Part shown: positions 33,288 through 41,800 of the stretch, piece by piece | Numbering within the stretch: the first letter of the stretch is position 1 | Layout of the letters: every line of letters begins with the position of its first letter | Assembly (NCBI RefSeq): GCF_000758525.1 | Contig: NZ_CP009241.1 | Location: 2,418,001 to 2,482,000 of the forward strand | Source: Paenibacillus sp. FSL H7-0357 | Lineage (GTDB): Bacteria > Bacillota > Bacilli > Paenibacillales > Paenibacillaceae | Reading direction: 5' to 3' | Length of the DNA: 64,000 nucleotides | The notes under the pieces: model-generated | What the model was told of the DNA's origin: nothing | The model's input: only the letters and a program-made list of their open reading frames with translations | Database searches by the model: none | Program-made: the position numbers and the translations under genes

Positions 33288-33786
33288 TCTCTGAAAATAT
33301 TTTCTGAAATCAATATCCCTCTGGTGCATCAGGAAAGAGCTCAAATGCAATTTTGTTGAAGGCAAGAGTGTCGAGAAATACTGTGCAGGGGGGATACAGA
33401 AGAATCGTAAAACAATCCTAAACATTAGGACAATCGAACAGCCTGACGGGATAAGAGCTCTTGACCATTCGCGGGGCAATTCTCATAATCGCTAAGCAGC
33501 GGACGGTCGTGAAGGACAAGCGCGCAAGCAACTTCGTAAACCTTAGAGCACTTGAATGCGCCATTATGGTAGGTTCAGGTGCTTTTTTTCACTTGTGGAG
33601 ATTAGTCTATAAGTCGGAAGTCGGTATTGCCATATTTTACTATTATGAGTAGAGTGAAAAAAAAGATCAAAATGAAGCAAAAAAATAGACATGAATTTTG
33701 TTATAAATTGTGTTGTTTTGACAAAAAAATAAAGAGATGGATTCCTGTAAATTCAAGCTTAGTGTAATTGAGGCACCAGAGGGTCA
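33288..33786. other. Degenerate stretch between cassettes
   Basis: No intact gene. A 60-residue plus-strand frame ending near 33497 (ELKCNFVEGKSVEKYC, TILNIRTIEQPDGI) could be a decayed remnant of unknown origin. A hairpin with T run lies at 33547-33589. The rest is AT-rich. Confidence 0.4.
33547..33589 (+). terminator. Probable terminator
   Basis: AGCACTTGAA (33547-33556) pairs, with one G-T, with TTCAGGTGCT (33573-33582), followed by TTTTTTC. Confidence 0.6.
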
Positions 33787-33954
33787 ATTGAGTTAATAGT
33801 TACAGAAAATAGACAAGGAGATTTTCAGGAACTACTTAATAACAGATTGAATAATTTCCTCGAAAAGGGAGTTAAAGTTCTAACGGAGGAAAAATACAAT
33901 AACATGGTTGAAGAAGAGTTTTCGAGAAATCAATGGGTATTTGAAAAAAAATAA
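33787..33954 (+). pseudogene. C-terminal remnant of a small (immunity-like?) gene
   Basis: An open frame without start codon: IELIVTENRQGDFQELLNN, FLEKGVKVLTEEKYNNMVEE, NQWVFEKK, then TAA. It is followed by a CCATGTGG-type terminator like those after other immunity genes. The family is unknown. Confidence 0.4.
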
Positions 33955-33988
33955 TATATTCTAAGATGACAAAAGTTATAATCTTAAT

Positions 33989-34020
33989 CACATGGAATAA
34001 GAAGAGCCATGTGGTTTTTT
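33989..34020 (+). terminator. CCATGTGG-family terminator, copy 1
   Basis: CACATGG (33989-33995) pairs with CCATGTG (34007-34013), then GTTTTTT. First of six related terminators in the array. Confidence 0.85.
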
Positions 34021-34144
34021 CGTTCTGATAATTCCGTATCAACCTGAAATTATTGTAGTCATCTTCTTTTCAAGATTTAATATGTAAAACCTATAATGAA
34101 CCGAGTCAGCTTGTCGGACCGACGCTTCCTCGCAGAATGAAAGC

Positions 34145-34297
34145 ATGCTGTACAACAGCCTAGGACTGTTTTCGAGTAAGAGCGACCGGAATAGGACTGT
34201 GTCGAATTACCAGTATGACGAGCACAATCAGCTCATCAATGCATCCCTTTGCGTGACTATTGGGGGCACTCCGCAGACACAGAAGACTCTCAGTTGA
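34145..34297 (+). pseudogene. YD-repeat fragment of an rhs gene
   Basis: Frame LYNSLGLFSSKSDRNRTVSN, YQYDEHNQLINASL, ending GGTPQTQKTLS then TGA. A typical Rhs repeat (YDEHNQL), diverged from the main gene and without Rhs sequence on either side. Confidence 0.65.
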
Positions 34298-34435
34298 TTT
34301 GCAGAAACTGTCAGATCTAGAATATGAAGCGGCAAAAAAAAGGATAACACAGCTCGATAACGATGGATTTGCTGCAGATCAATAAAGTTTGTGATGAGGA
34401 TTGAATTTGTTCTTACAAGGAGAGATGTGGAGTTT

Positions 34436-34921
34436 ATGCATAATTATTCTATAAAAAAAATTGGGATTGGGATATTATTTCTTGCTTTCTTAACGTTAAT
34501 AATATCAAGCTGTCAAAAGGAGAAATCTTTAAGTGATCAAATTATGCGCATCATAGACGACAAATGCAATTTGGGTGAGATTTGTGATATTTCACTTAAC
34601 GAAATTACTACATTTAAATGGGATAAGGTGGTTGTTTTTCAGGTGGGAAGTTCAAGTAAGGAAATTAGTAATGCTTTAGGTGTTAAATATGAAGGTTCAA
34701 CTGATTTAATGAGCGGACTTATTTTTGTGTTAGATAACAAAATAGTTTATGAAGAGATGATCCCATATCAAACAGAACGCCCTACTAACTTACAAATATT
34801 TATAGACAAAAAAGCTAATGAACCCAACAACGTAGTTCTGAGCTTCGATGATGCTATATTAAAAGGGAATAAGGAACGGTTGGACGATGTTACTTATTAT
34901 TCTATTGGTGTAAATAATTAA
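34436..34921 (+). CDS. Lipoprotein, probable immunity
   Basis: A 161-residue lipoprotein. ATG 34436 is preferred over 34391 because the signal peptide (KKIGIGILFLAFLTLIIS) with lipobox IISSC starts directly after it. The mature part is small and mixed alpha/beta (EKSLSDQIMRIIDDKCNLGE, WDKVVVFQVGSSSKEIS, LSFDDAILKGNKERLDD). It would sit on the outer face of the membrane, suitable for blocking a toxin that acts at or enters through the envelope. No intact toxin precedes it. Confidence 0.65.
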   Translation: MHNYSIKKIGIGILFLAFLTLIISSCQKEKSLSDQIMRIIDDKCNLGEICDISLNEITTFKWDKVVVFQVGSSSKEISNALGVKYEGSTDLMSGLIFVLDNKIVYEEMIPYQTERPTNLQIFIDKKANEPNNVVLSFDDAILKGNKERLDDVTYYSIGVNN

Positions 34922-34934
34922 AAATAAAGAAAAG

Positions 34935-34967
34935 CCACATGTGATGATATAATCCATGTGGTTTTTT
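34935..34967 (+). terminator. CCATGTGG-family terminator, copy 2
   Basis: CCACATG (34935-34941) pairs with CATGTGG (34955-34961), then TTTTTT. It follows the lipoprotein stop by 14 bases. Confidence 0.88.
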
Positions 34968-35034
34968 CTTGTGAAAATACATTTGACATTCTTAGTAAGG
35001 CATTATACAGTCAAACTTTTGAGCCATACTAGGT

Positions 35035-35404
35035 ATGGCGGTGAATGAAATGATAGGATTACAATTTATAGCAGACACGTTTCACATGGAGTACAAATCG
35101 GTAGCAGAAGCAATCGGAGTTTCTAAACAAACATTTCAAGACTGGATCAAAGAAAGACGTAAGATACCTGAGCCACGTCTGGAGCAATTGTCCGAGTTAT
35201 TTGGGATCGACGATAAAACTTTGTTCCAGAAGGAGTTGCTTCCATCTGAAAAGTCGGAAATCTTGATGGTTTACTTAACTAGAACAGATGAAATGAAGAA
35301 AATGATGTTACAACATTGACGATGAAGGAAACGAATATACTACAACGCAATACTATTCACAGCATTATAACCTTCTTGAGTTTGCTCAAGCGGGACAGAA
35401 ATGA
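35035..35404 (+). pseudogene. XRE-type helix-turn-helix regulator, frameshifted near the C-terminus
   Basis: ATG 35035 opens a 94-residue frame with an HTH at residues 18-60 (YKSVAEAIGVSKQTFQDWIK, IPEPRLEQLSELFGIDDKTL). The frame ends at TGA 35317-35319, but the next frame continues without a gap (NIDDEGNEYTTTQYYSQHYN, LLEFAQAGQK) to TGA 35402-35404, so one indel near 35310 probably shortened a protein of about 122 residues. The shorter form may still bind DNA. It follows copy 2 of the CCATGTGG terminator, and a broken copy of the same block (terminator plus first codons) lies at 39663-39797. Confidence 0.65.
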
Positions 35405-35526
35405 GAAAAACTATCGAGCAGATAAAGCCTGCACAGGAACTGCAACCGCATAAAGTTCGGAACTACTTAGAACGTCGTGATGCCAAACGAGCAGATGTCC
35501 TGTGTGTTTTATCTACGCTGTATTAA
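35401..35526 (+). CDS. Small ORF of 41 codons, ATGA-coupled to the HTH gene
   Basis: ATG 35401 overlaps the restored stop of the HTH gene (ATGA), a classic coupling arrangement. Product: MRKTIEQIKPAQELQPHK, then VRNYLERRDAKRADVLCVLS. No recognised domain. It may be a complete small protein or the 5' end of a truncated partner gene. Confidence 0.4.
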   Translation: MRKTIEQIKPAQELQPHKVRNYLERRDAKRADVLCVLSTLY

Positions 35527-35749
35527 TGCTTAGAAATAAGAGTAACACCTAACAAAATTATAATAAATTCAGAAGAGCTGCATTTGCGCAGCTCATTTGT
35601 TGTTCATGAGACATTCCAGGATTGAGTCGTGTGCTTTATAGAGGCTTTGAAGAAATACATACTTTTTTAGCACGTTCTTCGAACGATTTACGTGCCTAAA
35701 GAGTGCAGGATCATATTGTAAGAAAATTAGATGGGGAGGTAGGGCATCA

Positions 35750-36175
35750 TTGCATATTGTACTTTTAGGCATCAAACCTGAACTTAGTGATCCGCGTTTC
35801 AGATTTCATGAGTGCGGAACGTGCGAGGAAGCACAAGAAGTATCATCTATTATTAAGCCCAAAATAATCCTGGTGGTTGAAGATTTGGCCCAGGAATTCC
35901 TACTGTTCGCCCTGAGTTTAGCTGTGAAGATGGTGGTGATTAGTGAGGCTTATCCGTTGTCACTGACAGCGGTACGGAGCTGGACTGCACTCGGAGCTGC
36001 AGATGTGTGGTCTAACCGGGAATGGCCAGCGCGGCTCCGGGATTCCATGGATGAGCAGCAGATCAACGCTGCCGGGACGACGATTAATGAACACAGCGAA
36101 ATGAATAGAGCTGTGGAACGAACGGTGATTGCGGTAGGGAGTGTCCTTGAAGGTAGTAGAGTACAACTACTATAA
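35750..36175 (+). pseudogene. Truncated REC-like/MinD-type gene fused to an rhs fragment
   Basis: Start TTG 35750 behind GGAGGT. The first 130 residues (HIVLLGIKPELSDPRFRFHE, KPKIILVVEDLAQEFLLFAL, AVKMVVISEAYPLSLTAVRS) look like a receiver-fold domain without the phospho-site, as at the N-terminus of CpaE/TadZ-like ATPases. The sequence stops at RTVIAVGSV, where a P-loop (GGxGKT/S) domain would start, and at about 36147 joins a piece of the rhs gene in another frame. The ATPase half is lost. Its GC-richer style differs from the flanking cassettes. The MinD/CpaE reading is inference. Confidence 0.5.
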
Positions 36176-36343
36176 TACAAGTTCCCCAAACTTTGATGTT
36201 GTCAATACGGGAATGCCGGTCTTAAAAGTGGACTCTATCCGAACTGTCACTCAGTTATCGAATAACAGTGTGGTCAACACTACCAACCATATAAATTTGA
36301 TGGTTCTATTCCTGATTTTATTAAAGACTTATTCGGATGGTGA
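36147..36343 (+). pseudogene. Internal rhs fragment joined to the last 20 codons of a lost toxin
   Basis: 36147-36275 is nearly identical to 24672-24800 of the main rhs gene (VEYNYYNTSS, VNTGMPVLKVDSIRTVTQL). From 36281 a different frame gives YQPYKFDGSI-PDFIKDLFGW, then TGA 36341-36343, five bases before the next ATG. That is the usual spacing of toxin stop and immunity start, so this looks like the tail of a toxin whose body was deleted. Confidence 0.6.
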
Positions 36344-36347
36344 GGAT

Positions 36348-36833
36348 ATGAATAGAGTTACAATTCACGAGAGCATTGTTAATAATAAGATTTTTGAAGA
36401 GTTTCAGACTCGCAATGGAATCAGTCTTTTCAACCACTCTGCTAATAGTTGTTCGCTAGAAGACTTTCTTGCTGTTTCTTATGTTTTATGCCCTGACCTA
36501 ATTGAAATCGATGGGTATATATTTATTGCTGATTTTTTCATTGAAGAGGGTGATGCCGCCATTGAAAAAGTAAAACGCCTAGAAATGCAATTTAATAATA
36601 ATAAGAGAGACATACAACAATGGGTTAATAGTTGGAGTTTCGCTGACTTCTTTATCGGGAATGTCACAGAAGGACTGGATAACAGCAAAATATTAGAACA
36701 GTTCGGAGAAATAATTGTATATTATTGGAGCAGAAGAGCTAAAGAGATTTTTCCGGAGAAAAACATAATTGTAGAAGTAGGCAATGAAATTATGGGTGAG
36801 CTTGGATTAAGTGTTACATTATATGAGGAATAA
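36348..36833 (+). CDS. Orphan immunity protein candidate
   Basis: A 161-residue soluble protein with ATG 36348 after GTGAGG; the frame is also open upstream through the rhs fragment, but that part belongs to another gene. Features: MNRVTIHESIVNNKIFEEF, SANSCSLEDFLAVSYVLCPD, FNNNKRDIQQWVNSWSFADF, IVEVGNEIMGELGLSVTLYE. Family not recognised. Intact, while only a toxin tail remains upstream. Confidence 0.65.
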   Translation: MNRVTIHESIVNNKIFEEFQTRNGISLFNHSANSCSLEDFLAVSYVLCPDLIEIDGYIFIADFFIEEGDAAIEKVKRLEMQFNNNKRDIQQWVNSWSFADFFIGNVTEGLDNSKILEQFGEIIVYYWSRRAKEIFPEKNIIVEVGNEIMGELGLSVTLYEE

Positions 36834-36845
36834 TTCTCTATATAA

Positions 36846-36880
36846 CCACATGTGAGTCTTATGCTCCATGTGGTTTTTTT
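36846..36880 (+). terminator. CCATGTGG-family terminator, copy 3
   Basis: CCACATG (36846-36852) pairs with CATGTGG (36867-36873), then TTTTTTT. Confidence 0.9.
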
Positions 36881-36882
36881 CT

Positions 36883-37042
36883 ACGGTTGATTACTTCTCT
36901 AACCATCCTGATATTGGGTAACAAAAAGGTGAATGAGCTACTACTAGACTCGGTGTGAGTGTGGATGAATTCAATACGGATAAATGTGATAGTGTTTACA
37001 TACACTACTATACTCAAATCTATCGTAGGGAAAACTGGTGAG
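36883..37042 (+). pseudogene. Toxin tail remnant, frameshifted
   Basis: Pieces VDYFSNHPDI, then GNKKVNELLLDSV in a second frame, then VSVDEFNTDKCDSVYIHYYT and QIYRRENW with TGA 37040-37042. Two indels break one continuous toxin C-terminus. The stop lies 9 bases before the next immunity-type gene. Confidence 0.5.
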
Positions 37043-37051
37043 GGGTGTGAA

Positions 37052-37681
37052 ATGGGAATTAACAATGTTATAGAATCACTTCAACAGAATGCGTTAAAAC
37101 ACGAGCCAGGTTCTTATAAGGTTTTACTAAACTTATTTCAAAAATTGTATGAAAATCATGATGATGAACATGAAATTGTAGGTTCATTCTTATTAGGACA
37201 CATTAATGAATTGATTCCTGTTATCGCAGAAAAGATAGTTGAGTGGTTTTCAATAGATGATTCATATGGTCATTTTGATTATTTATTTAATGGTTTTGCT
37301 AATAATGACTTGTTGGATTTTGAGAAGACCTTATTTAATGTCACTGCTAATTATGAAGTTCTTAATTATGAGATATTACAACATTTCTTTGAAAGAGGGC
37401 TCTTTAGTAAAAACCTTTGGAAGGGGATTCTTAATCAGGCTGTTGATAAAGCACAAAAGAGGTTTAGTTCAATAGAGAATAGCGAACTGAGTTTTAACGA
37501 TTACATCTCTTTTTGTAATTTATCTATCATGGGCATTGAATATTATTTAAGACAACAAGGTGTTAATAACGAAAGTGATTTTCAAGAGTGGAAAAATACG
37601 CAATTCCATGATTATGAAAAGATGTTGGTAAAATCCTCAAACAGCTACATCCAATTACTCCGAAGCTTAATAGCTCAATGA
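37052..37681 (+). CDS. Orphan immunity protein candidate
   Basis: A 209-residue mostly helical soluble protein. ATG 37052 follows GAGGGG; the longer frame from 36959 overlaps the toxin tail and is rejected. Features: YKVLLNLFQKLYENHDDEHE, FLLGHINELIPVIAEKIVEW, LWKGILNQAVDKAQKRFSS. Family not recognised. Intact beside a broken toxin. Confidence 0.65.
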   Translation: MGINNVIESLQQNALKHEPGSYKVLLNLFQKLYENHDDEHEIVGSFLLGHINELIPVIAEKIVEWFSIDDSYGHFDYLFNGFANNDLLDFEKTLFNVTANYEVLNYEILQHFFERGLFSKNLWKGILNQAVDKAQKRFSSIENSELSFNDYISFCNLSIMGIEYYLRQQGVNNESDFQEWKNTQFHDYEKMLVKSSNSYIQLLRSLIAQ

Positions 37682-37771
37682 AGTGGAAACTTTGATTACT
37701 ATCGTAACTCCTGTGAGGGAATATTAACTCGAAACAAAGGAAAATGGTTGATTCTTTTTCCTACTACACGG

Positions 37772-37897
37772 ATGCGGAGAAGAAAGGAAATTAAATCCAA
37801 GCTCATTCGGCAATGCATAGCTGATATGTACAACCCAAAGGCGGGGGAATATGAAAGTCTGGTTACGAATTTTACTGATACTCTCTATAATATTTAG
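37772..37897 (+). other. Short frame overlapping the next gene, possible toxin tail
   Basis: 41 codons (MRRRKEIKSKLIRQCIADMY, NPKAGEYESLVTNF) ending at TAG 37895-37897, 47 bases inside the following immunity-type gene. It may be a leftover of a toxin C-terminus or chance. The overlap is longer than usual for a toxin/immunity pair. Confidence 0.25.
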
Positions 37898-38477
37898 TGC
37901 CTCGTCATTTGTTTGGTTTCTTCTAGGTTCAACAGCGTATTTTCAACGAGGTATGGATATTATAGGAACTACTTATTTATGGGGTGGAGGTATTCCAGTT
38001 TTATTGTTCGCTGTATTATTTATCGTATTACTTATAAAAAGATGGACTCCAACGAGCCGAGTAGATTACGTTGGAATCTGTCTTGTGGTAGTGTTATCAA
38101 CGGTACTCTCTGTTGCCCTATTTCAAAGTGTCAGTACCCATGGTTGGGCGAATGAAAAGATAAAAAGTGACTCTATAAAGATTACAGCAGATGAAAAGTA
38201 TGAATATCGAATTGACTTAATTAATTTATTTCAAAGAAACAGTCATGCACGGCTCTACCTAAAGGATATTGGATCGGGAGAGGAAATGTACATTCCAATC
38301 GATATTCAGACACGCAAGATTATAGGACTTGGGGTTAGTAAGGTTAATCATTGGGTGGAGCTTGAGGCAATGGATAAAGCATCTTATTATATTCTGTACA
38401 CGACAAAAGATCTTGGCATCCCTGAAGAGGAGTTCAAAATCGACATCACAGCAGGAACATCGAGTAGGGTGAATTAA
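37851..38477 (+). CDS. Membrane immunity protein candidate, copy A of a paralogous pair
   Basis: A 208-residue protein with ATG 37851 after GGGGG. Three helices: about 5-27, 45-65 and 73-95. A soluble extracellular or cytoplasmic C-terminal domain follows (KIKSDSIKITADEKYEYRID, LFQRNSHARLYLKDIGSGEE, TTKDLGIPEEEFKIDITAGT). It is clearly homologous along its length to the gene at 42510-43130. Membrane location fits immunity against an envelope-acting or pore-forming tip. Confidence 0.7.
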   Translation: MKVWLRILLILSIIFSASSFVWFLLGSTAYFQRGMDIIGTTYLWGGGIPVLLFAVLFIVLLIKRWTPTSRVDYVGICLVVVLSTVLSVALFQSVSTHGWANEKIKSDSIKITADEKYEYRIDLINLFQRNSHARLYLKDIGSGEEMYIPIDIQTRKIIGLGVSKVNHWVELEAMDKASYYILYTTKDLGIPEEEFKIDITAGTSSRVN

Positions 38478-38478
38478 A

Positions 38479-39359
38479 ACGAAATTTAGTAGTGCTGGTG
38501 ATATTTACGATGCAGAAACGGGCCTTTACTATCTGCATGCACGGTATTATGATCCGAGTATCGGGTGGTTTATAAATGAGGATACGGTTGAAGGGCAGAT
38601 TGATAATCCGCTGAGTCAGAATCTTTATACGTATGTTTCGAATAATCCGTTGATTTATACCGACCCAACAGGACATCGTATTGCTGAGGATAATTATTGG
38701 AGCAAGGCAGACCAAAAATTGATTGATACGTATACGGCTGATTTTAATAAAGCTAAGGCAGCAGGTAATACTGCTGCTATGCAAGCTGCACACGATAAAG
38801 CCATTGCAATAAGAGTAGCAAACGGTGCTGAAGTTATTGCAATAACTAACTATTCAACTGGCAAACTACATCCATTCTTACACACAACGGAGGATCTCAT
38901 GAGGACTATCTTACACAAGCCCTTGCTGTTCCTGCTCTAGCTGCTGGAATATTCTACGGACCTGTTATAGCGCCCACAGCACTAGCCACTTCGGATATAT
39001 TAACAATGGGAACAACATTTTCAACAGGGACAGTTATAGCAGCACAAGCAGTAAATGCGGGGTCCAAAATGGTCAATTTGTTCAGATCAATGAGTGATGC
39101 CGAATTGGCTGCTATTGCTAAATCAAAAGTTTTTGACGCTGGATTCAATATGGAGGGGAAATGGTTTGCCACAACACTCAACGATGCAAAGGAGTGGGCG
39201 AATATGCCTGGTAATTCACGAATTATATCTGTATCTGTTAATGAAAGTATGTTAAATGGAGCATATTACTCCAGCAAGCTTGACAATATTGGTCCTGCAT
39301 ATTATTTTGAGCTAGAAGCTCTAAACGCTGGTTTTGGGAAGGTAACAGTGGTGAAATGA
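38479..39359 (+). pseudogene. Rhs core fragment plus toxin tip, one frameshift
   Basis: Starts 2 bases after the preceding stop, in mid-core (KFSSAGDIYDAETGLYYLHA, RYYDPSIGWFINEDTVEGQ, YTYVSNNPLIYTDPTGH), almost the same as 26690-26870 of the main gene. The frame stops at 38940; a single indel near 38870-38895 switches to the frame SHEDYLTQALAVPALAAGIF, then FSTGTVIAAQAVNAGSKMVN, ending VTVVK with TGA 39357-39359. The tip (LFRSMSDAELAAIAKSKVF, EGKWFATTLNDAKEWA, PAYYFELEALNAGFGKV) resembles ADP-ribosyltransferase-like Rhs tips; weak call. Confidence 0.65.
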
Positions 39360-39360
39360 C

Positions 39361-39651
39361 ATGGATAATAAGGTTATAGCTAGAATTAACTGGGTTCCGA
39401 CAGAACAAGGTGGGAAAAAGAGGTTTCCTTTGACGAAATATTCAACAGCTGCACACTTCCATGCTGATGAGGAAGGACAGGATTGGAGTGTTGTACTGAA
39501 TATTATTTCAAACTATGATAACTATGAAACACTTTGTAGTATAAAATTTTTGTTTCCTGAAAAAGCACCCGGAAATTTGCTTGTCGTAGGAAGCAAATTT
39601 GTACTTTATGAATTAGGAAAAGTTGCAGATGGAGAAATAATTAAATCATAA
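39361..39651 (+). CDS. Immunity protein candidate of the SMSDAEL toxin
   Basis: A 96-residue protein starting at ATG 39361, one base after the toxin stop. Features: VIARINWVPTEQGGKKRFPL, AAHFHADEEGQDWSVVLNI, LFPEKAPGNLLVVGSKFVLY. The pattern looks like a small beta-barrel. Family not recognised. Intact, with a tight toxin-immunity junction. Confidence 0.68.
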   Translation: MDNKVIARINWVPTEQGGKKRFPLTKYSTAAHFHADEEGQDWSVVLNIISNYDNYETLCSIKFLFPEKAPGNLLVVGSKFVLYELGKVADGEIIKS

Positions 39652-39666
39652 GGGGAAAATTACATG

Positions 39667-39700
39667 CCACATGGACTCACTAGCTCCATGTGGTTTTTTT
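39667..39700 (+). terminator. CCATGTGG-family terminator, copy 4
   Basis: CCACATGG (39667-39674) pairs perfectly with CCATGTGG (39686-39693), then TTTTTTT. Confidence 0.92.
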
Positions 39701-39708
39701 ATGAAAAA

Positions 39709-39797
39709 AACATTTGACATTCCGAGTATGGCGATATGTAATCAACCTAGTAAGGCATACTGGGTATGGCGGTGGATAAGATGATAGGCTTACAATA
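39709..39797 (+). repeat. Broken second copy of the promoter and start of the HTH gene
   Basis: CATTTGACATT, then GGCATACTGGGTATGGCGG and GATGATAGGCTTACAAT, parallel the region 34980-35075 that leads into the HTH gene. Here TAG follows after about eight codons. Both copies directly follow a CCATGTGG terminator, so terminator plus promoter plus HTH start is one repeated block. Confidence 0.65.
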
Positions 39798-39848
39798 GTG
39801 TGGAACGGTTAAGAGTTACACTTATTACAATTCCCGTAACGATGGAGG

Positions 39849-40258
39849 ATTATGATCCGAGTATCGGGCGGTTTATAAATGAGGATACGATTGAAGGGCA
39901 GATTGATAATCCGCTGAGTCAGAATCTTTATACGTTTGTGGAAAATAATCATATAACTCATATTGACCCTACAGGACAATATACTGAAAGTCATGTTGAT
40001 GCAATGCGTTCGATTGCTAGGAAGTATGGAGAAAAATCTCAGGTTTATTGAGATATTAGAAGTGATCTTGGCGAACGAAAACCGATGCACTATTTCAGTA
40101 AAAAACTAAGAAACGAATGGTTACAACTTTTCAATATGGTTACATCTTCAAAAAGCTCAAATGATCAAGCTTCGTCGGCTAAAAGACAACTAATGGATAT
40201 ATATGGTGAAGATCAAGCTATTAAAGACGCAGTTGTAAATGGTTATAGGTATGAATAG
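39849..40258 (+). pseudogene. Rhs core fragment plus toxin piece with in-frame stop
   Basis: Starts abruptly at YDPSIGRFINEDTIEGQ in the conserved core, runs through DPTGQYTESHVDAMRSIA, and meets TGA 40049-40051. The same frame then continues (DIRSDLGERKPMHYFSKKL, NEWLQLFNMVTSSK, MDIYGEDQAIKDAVVNGY) to TAG 40258. The toxin family is not recognised. Confidence 0.6.
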
Positions 40259-40308
40259 TCCTAGGAGCAACAAACCTTTAGCAACTCAAAAAAAGGTAAG
40301 ACATTGCC

Positions 40309-40442
40309 AATGACAAATAAACAGACAGATATAATAGCTAAATGGTGGAACATGGAAAATGGCGAAATCAGTAAAAGAATAAAACAGTAAAGATACTCGG
40401 TCAGGTACTTTTGATGCACTTTTAACCAAGATTGGAGACTAA
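40309..40442 (+). pseudogene. Toxin tail remnant before an immunity gene
   Basis: Two frames (KQTDIIAKWWNMENGEISK, then DTRSGTFDALLTKIGD) joined by one indel near 40383 end at TAA 40440-40442, which overlaps the next gene's ribosome site region. It lies just before ATG 40444. Confidence 0.45.
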
Positions 40443-40443
40443 T

Positions 40444-40968
40444 ATGTATTATTGGAGAATTACCAAATATAGCCCAAGTAACCGTATTAATGGGGATTAT
40501 ACAAAAGAAGAATGGACTTCTATAAGTGATGTTGGAAAATCATACTCAAATGAAGTGTTTTTAATTGAACATTATTTACAAACCGAATCGTTATATATAA
40601 TGGCTTTAATTTCAATTATGAATGAGATGAAAATAAACTCACTTCAAGTGACAAATCTTGAGAAACATGATTTTGGATTTTTAAACGACAGATTCCATAC
40701 TCTTTATTCTGATGAAATGAAAAAAATCTATAGTAATATTAAGAATGGTGATTCTATTTCTGGGAATGAATTGGTGTTGTTATGTAAATTAGTGCTAAGA
40801 GAAAAGCTTTGGTGCAAACTCCAGGCTAGTTGTATGTTTGTTCACTTTGGGTTTGATTATTACATGTATATTGACAGTGCATTAAAATGTAAGGATTCTT
40901 TAAAATTTATAGTTAATTCTGGTCTTTTTATTGAACCTTTTCAATCACCTTATCTAGAGGAAGAATAG
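40444..40968 (+). CDS. Orphan immunity protein candidate
   Basis: A 174-residue soluble protein; ATG 40444 follows TTGGAG with about 8 bases. Features: MYYWRITKYSPSNRINGDY, TKEEWTSISDVGKSYSNEVF, FLNDRFHTLYSDEMKKIYSN, KFIVNSGLFIEPFQSPYLEE. The opening WRITKY and the C-terminal FEPFQSPY are typical of small immunity-like proteins that follow Rhs tips, but I cannot name the family. Intact. Confidence 0.65.
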   Translation: MYYWRITKYSPSNRINGDYTKEEWTSISDVGKSYSNEVFLIEHYLQTESLYIMALISIMNEMKINSLQVTNLEKHDFGFLNDRFHTLYSDEMKKIYSNIKNGDSISGNELVLLCKLVLREKLWCKLQASCMFVHFGFDYYMYIDSALKCKDSLKFIVNSGLFIEPFQSPYLEEE

Positions 40969-41118
40969 TGCTATATTTCATTTCATGGGAATAACAATTG
41001 ACATCCTGAGAATTGGAGGAAAGAAAGAGTACTTGAACTTTCAGGGACTTCTCAAAACTGCCTTGTATCCATGACAGGCATAATGTGGTGACAGCAGACA
41101 ATAAATCATAGTGCCTCA

Positions 41119-41403
41119 ATGACAAATACAAATCATACACCTCGACTTAAAGATACAAAGGGATTATCCACATTTCTTGCGCCAGATGAACCTAAAGGTT
41201 GGTTTACATCAATCGAAGCGGTTAATGCCACAGGAGTCTTGAGTGCTGAAATAGATGATCCTGTATCAGGTCATGTGAATATCAGAGCTGTTAATACATA
41301 CGAACATAAGTTATGGATCGAATCAAGAGAGAATGCTGATACTAATCCTTATTATCTAACTTTAGTTTTGAAAGCAATCACCTTTCAATATGATCATAAG
41401 TAG
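41119..41403 (+). pseudogene. Toxin C-terminal fragment
   Basis: An 80-90 residue open stretch ending 11 bases before the DUF5071-type gene: TPRLKDTKGLSTFLAPDEPK, GWFTSIEAVNATGVLSAEID, DPVSGHVNIRAVNTYEHKLW. It lacks any Rhs or Hint part and has no ribosome site at its first ATG. Read as the C-terminal half of a deleted tip; the family is unknown. Confidence 0.5.
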
Positions 41404-41413
41404 GGGGATAAAG

Positions 41414-41800
41414 ATGGATATCAAAAGATTAATCCCGAAAGATAAAATGGATATCGATTCAATTAATAAATTGAAAACATTGGATATCAATTTAATTAGA
41501 TCTATTATACCTGAATTATTAGAGTGGACTGAAGATGCAAATTGGCCTACTACAAAAGAAATTGGGAAGTTGCTGCTACCCTTAGGCAATGAATTAATTC
41601 CTCATCTAAGGAAAATTTTCGCTTCTGATGATGACTGTTGGAAATATTCAATACTAGTGAAGTTGGTTAAAAATTTACCGGAATCTGTATTGTCGGAAAT
41701 GGAGGCTGACCTTAAAAGGTTAGCTTTAAACCCTACTGAACGTGAAAAACAAGAATTAGTCAACGAAGAGGCAGCCGAGATTTTATCGCTTTTGCAATGA
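41414..41800 (+). CDS. DUF5071-like immunity protein candidate
   Basis: A 128-residue helical protein; ATG 41414 follows AGGGGGAT. LIPKDKMDIDSINKLKTL, IIPELLEWTEDANWPTTKEI and LGNELIPHLRKIFASDDDCW match what I recall of the DUF5071 family (HEAT-like, frequent beside polymorphic toxins); not verified by search. The stop overlaps the next small ORF (ATGA). Confidence 0.7.
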   Translation: MDIKRLIPKDKMDIDSINKLKTLDINLIRSIIPELLEWTEDANWPTTKEIGKLLLPLGNELIPHLRKIFASDDDCWKYSILVKLVKNLPESVLSEMEADLKRLALNPTEREKQELVNEEAAEILSLLQ

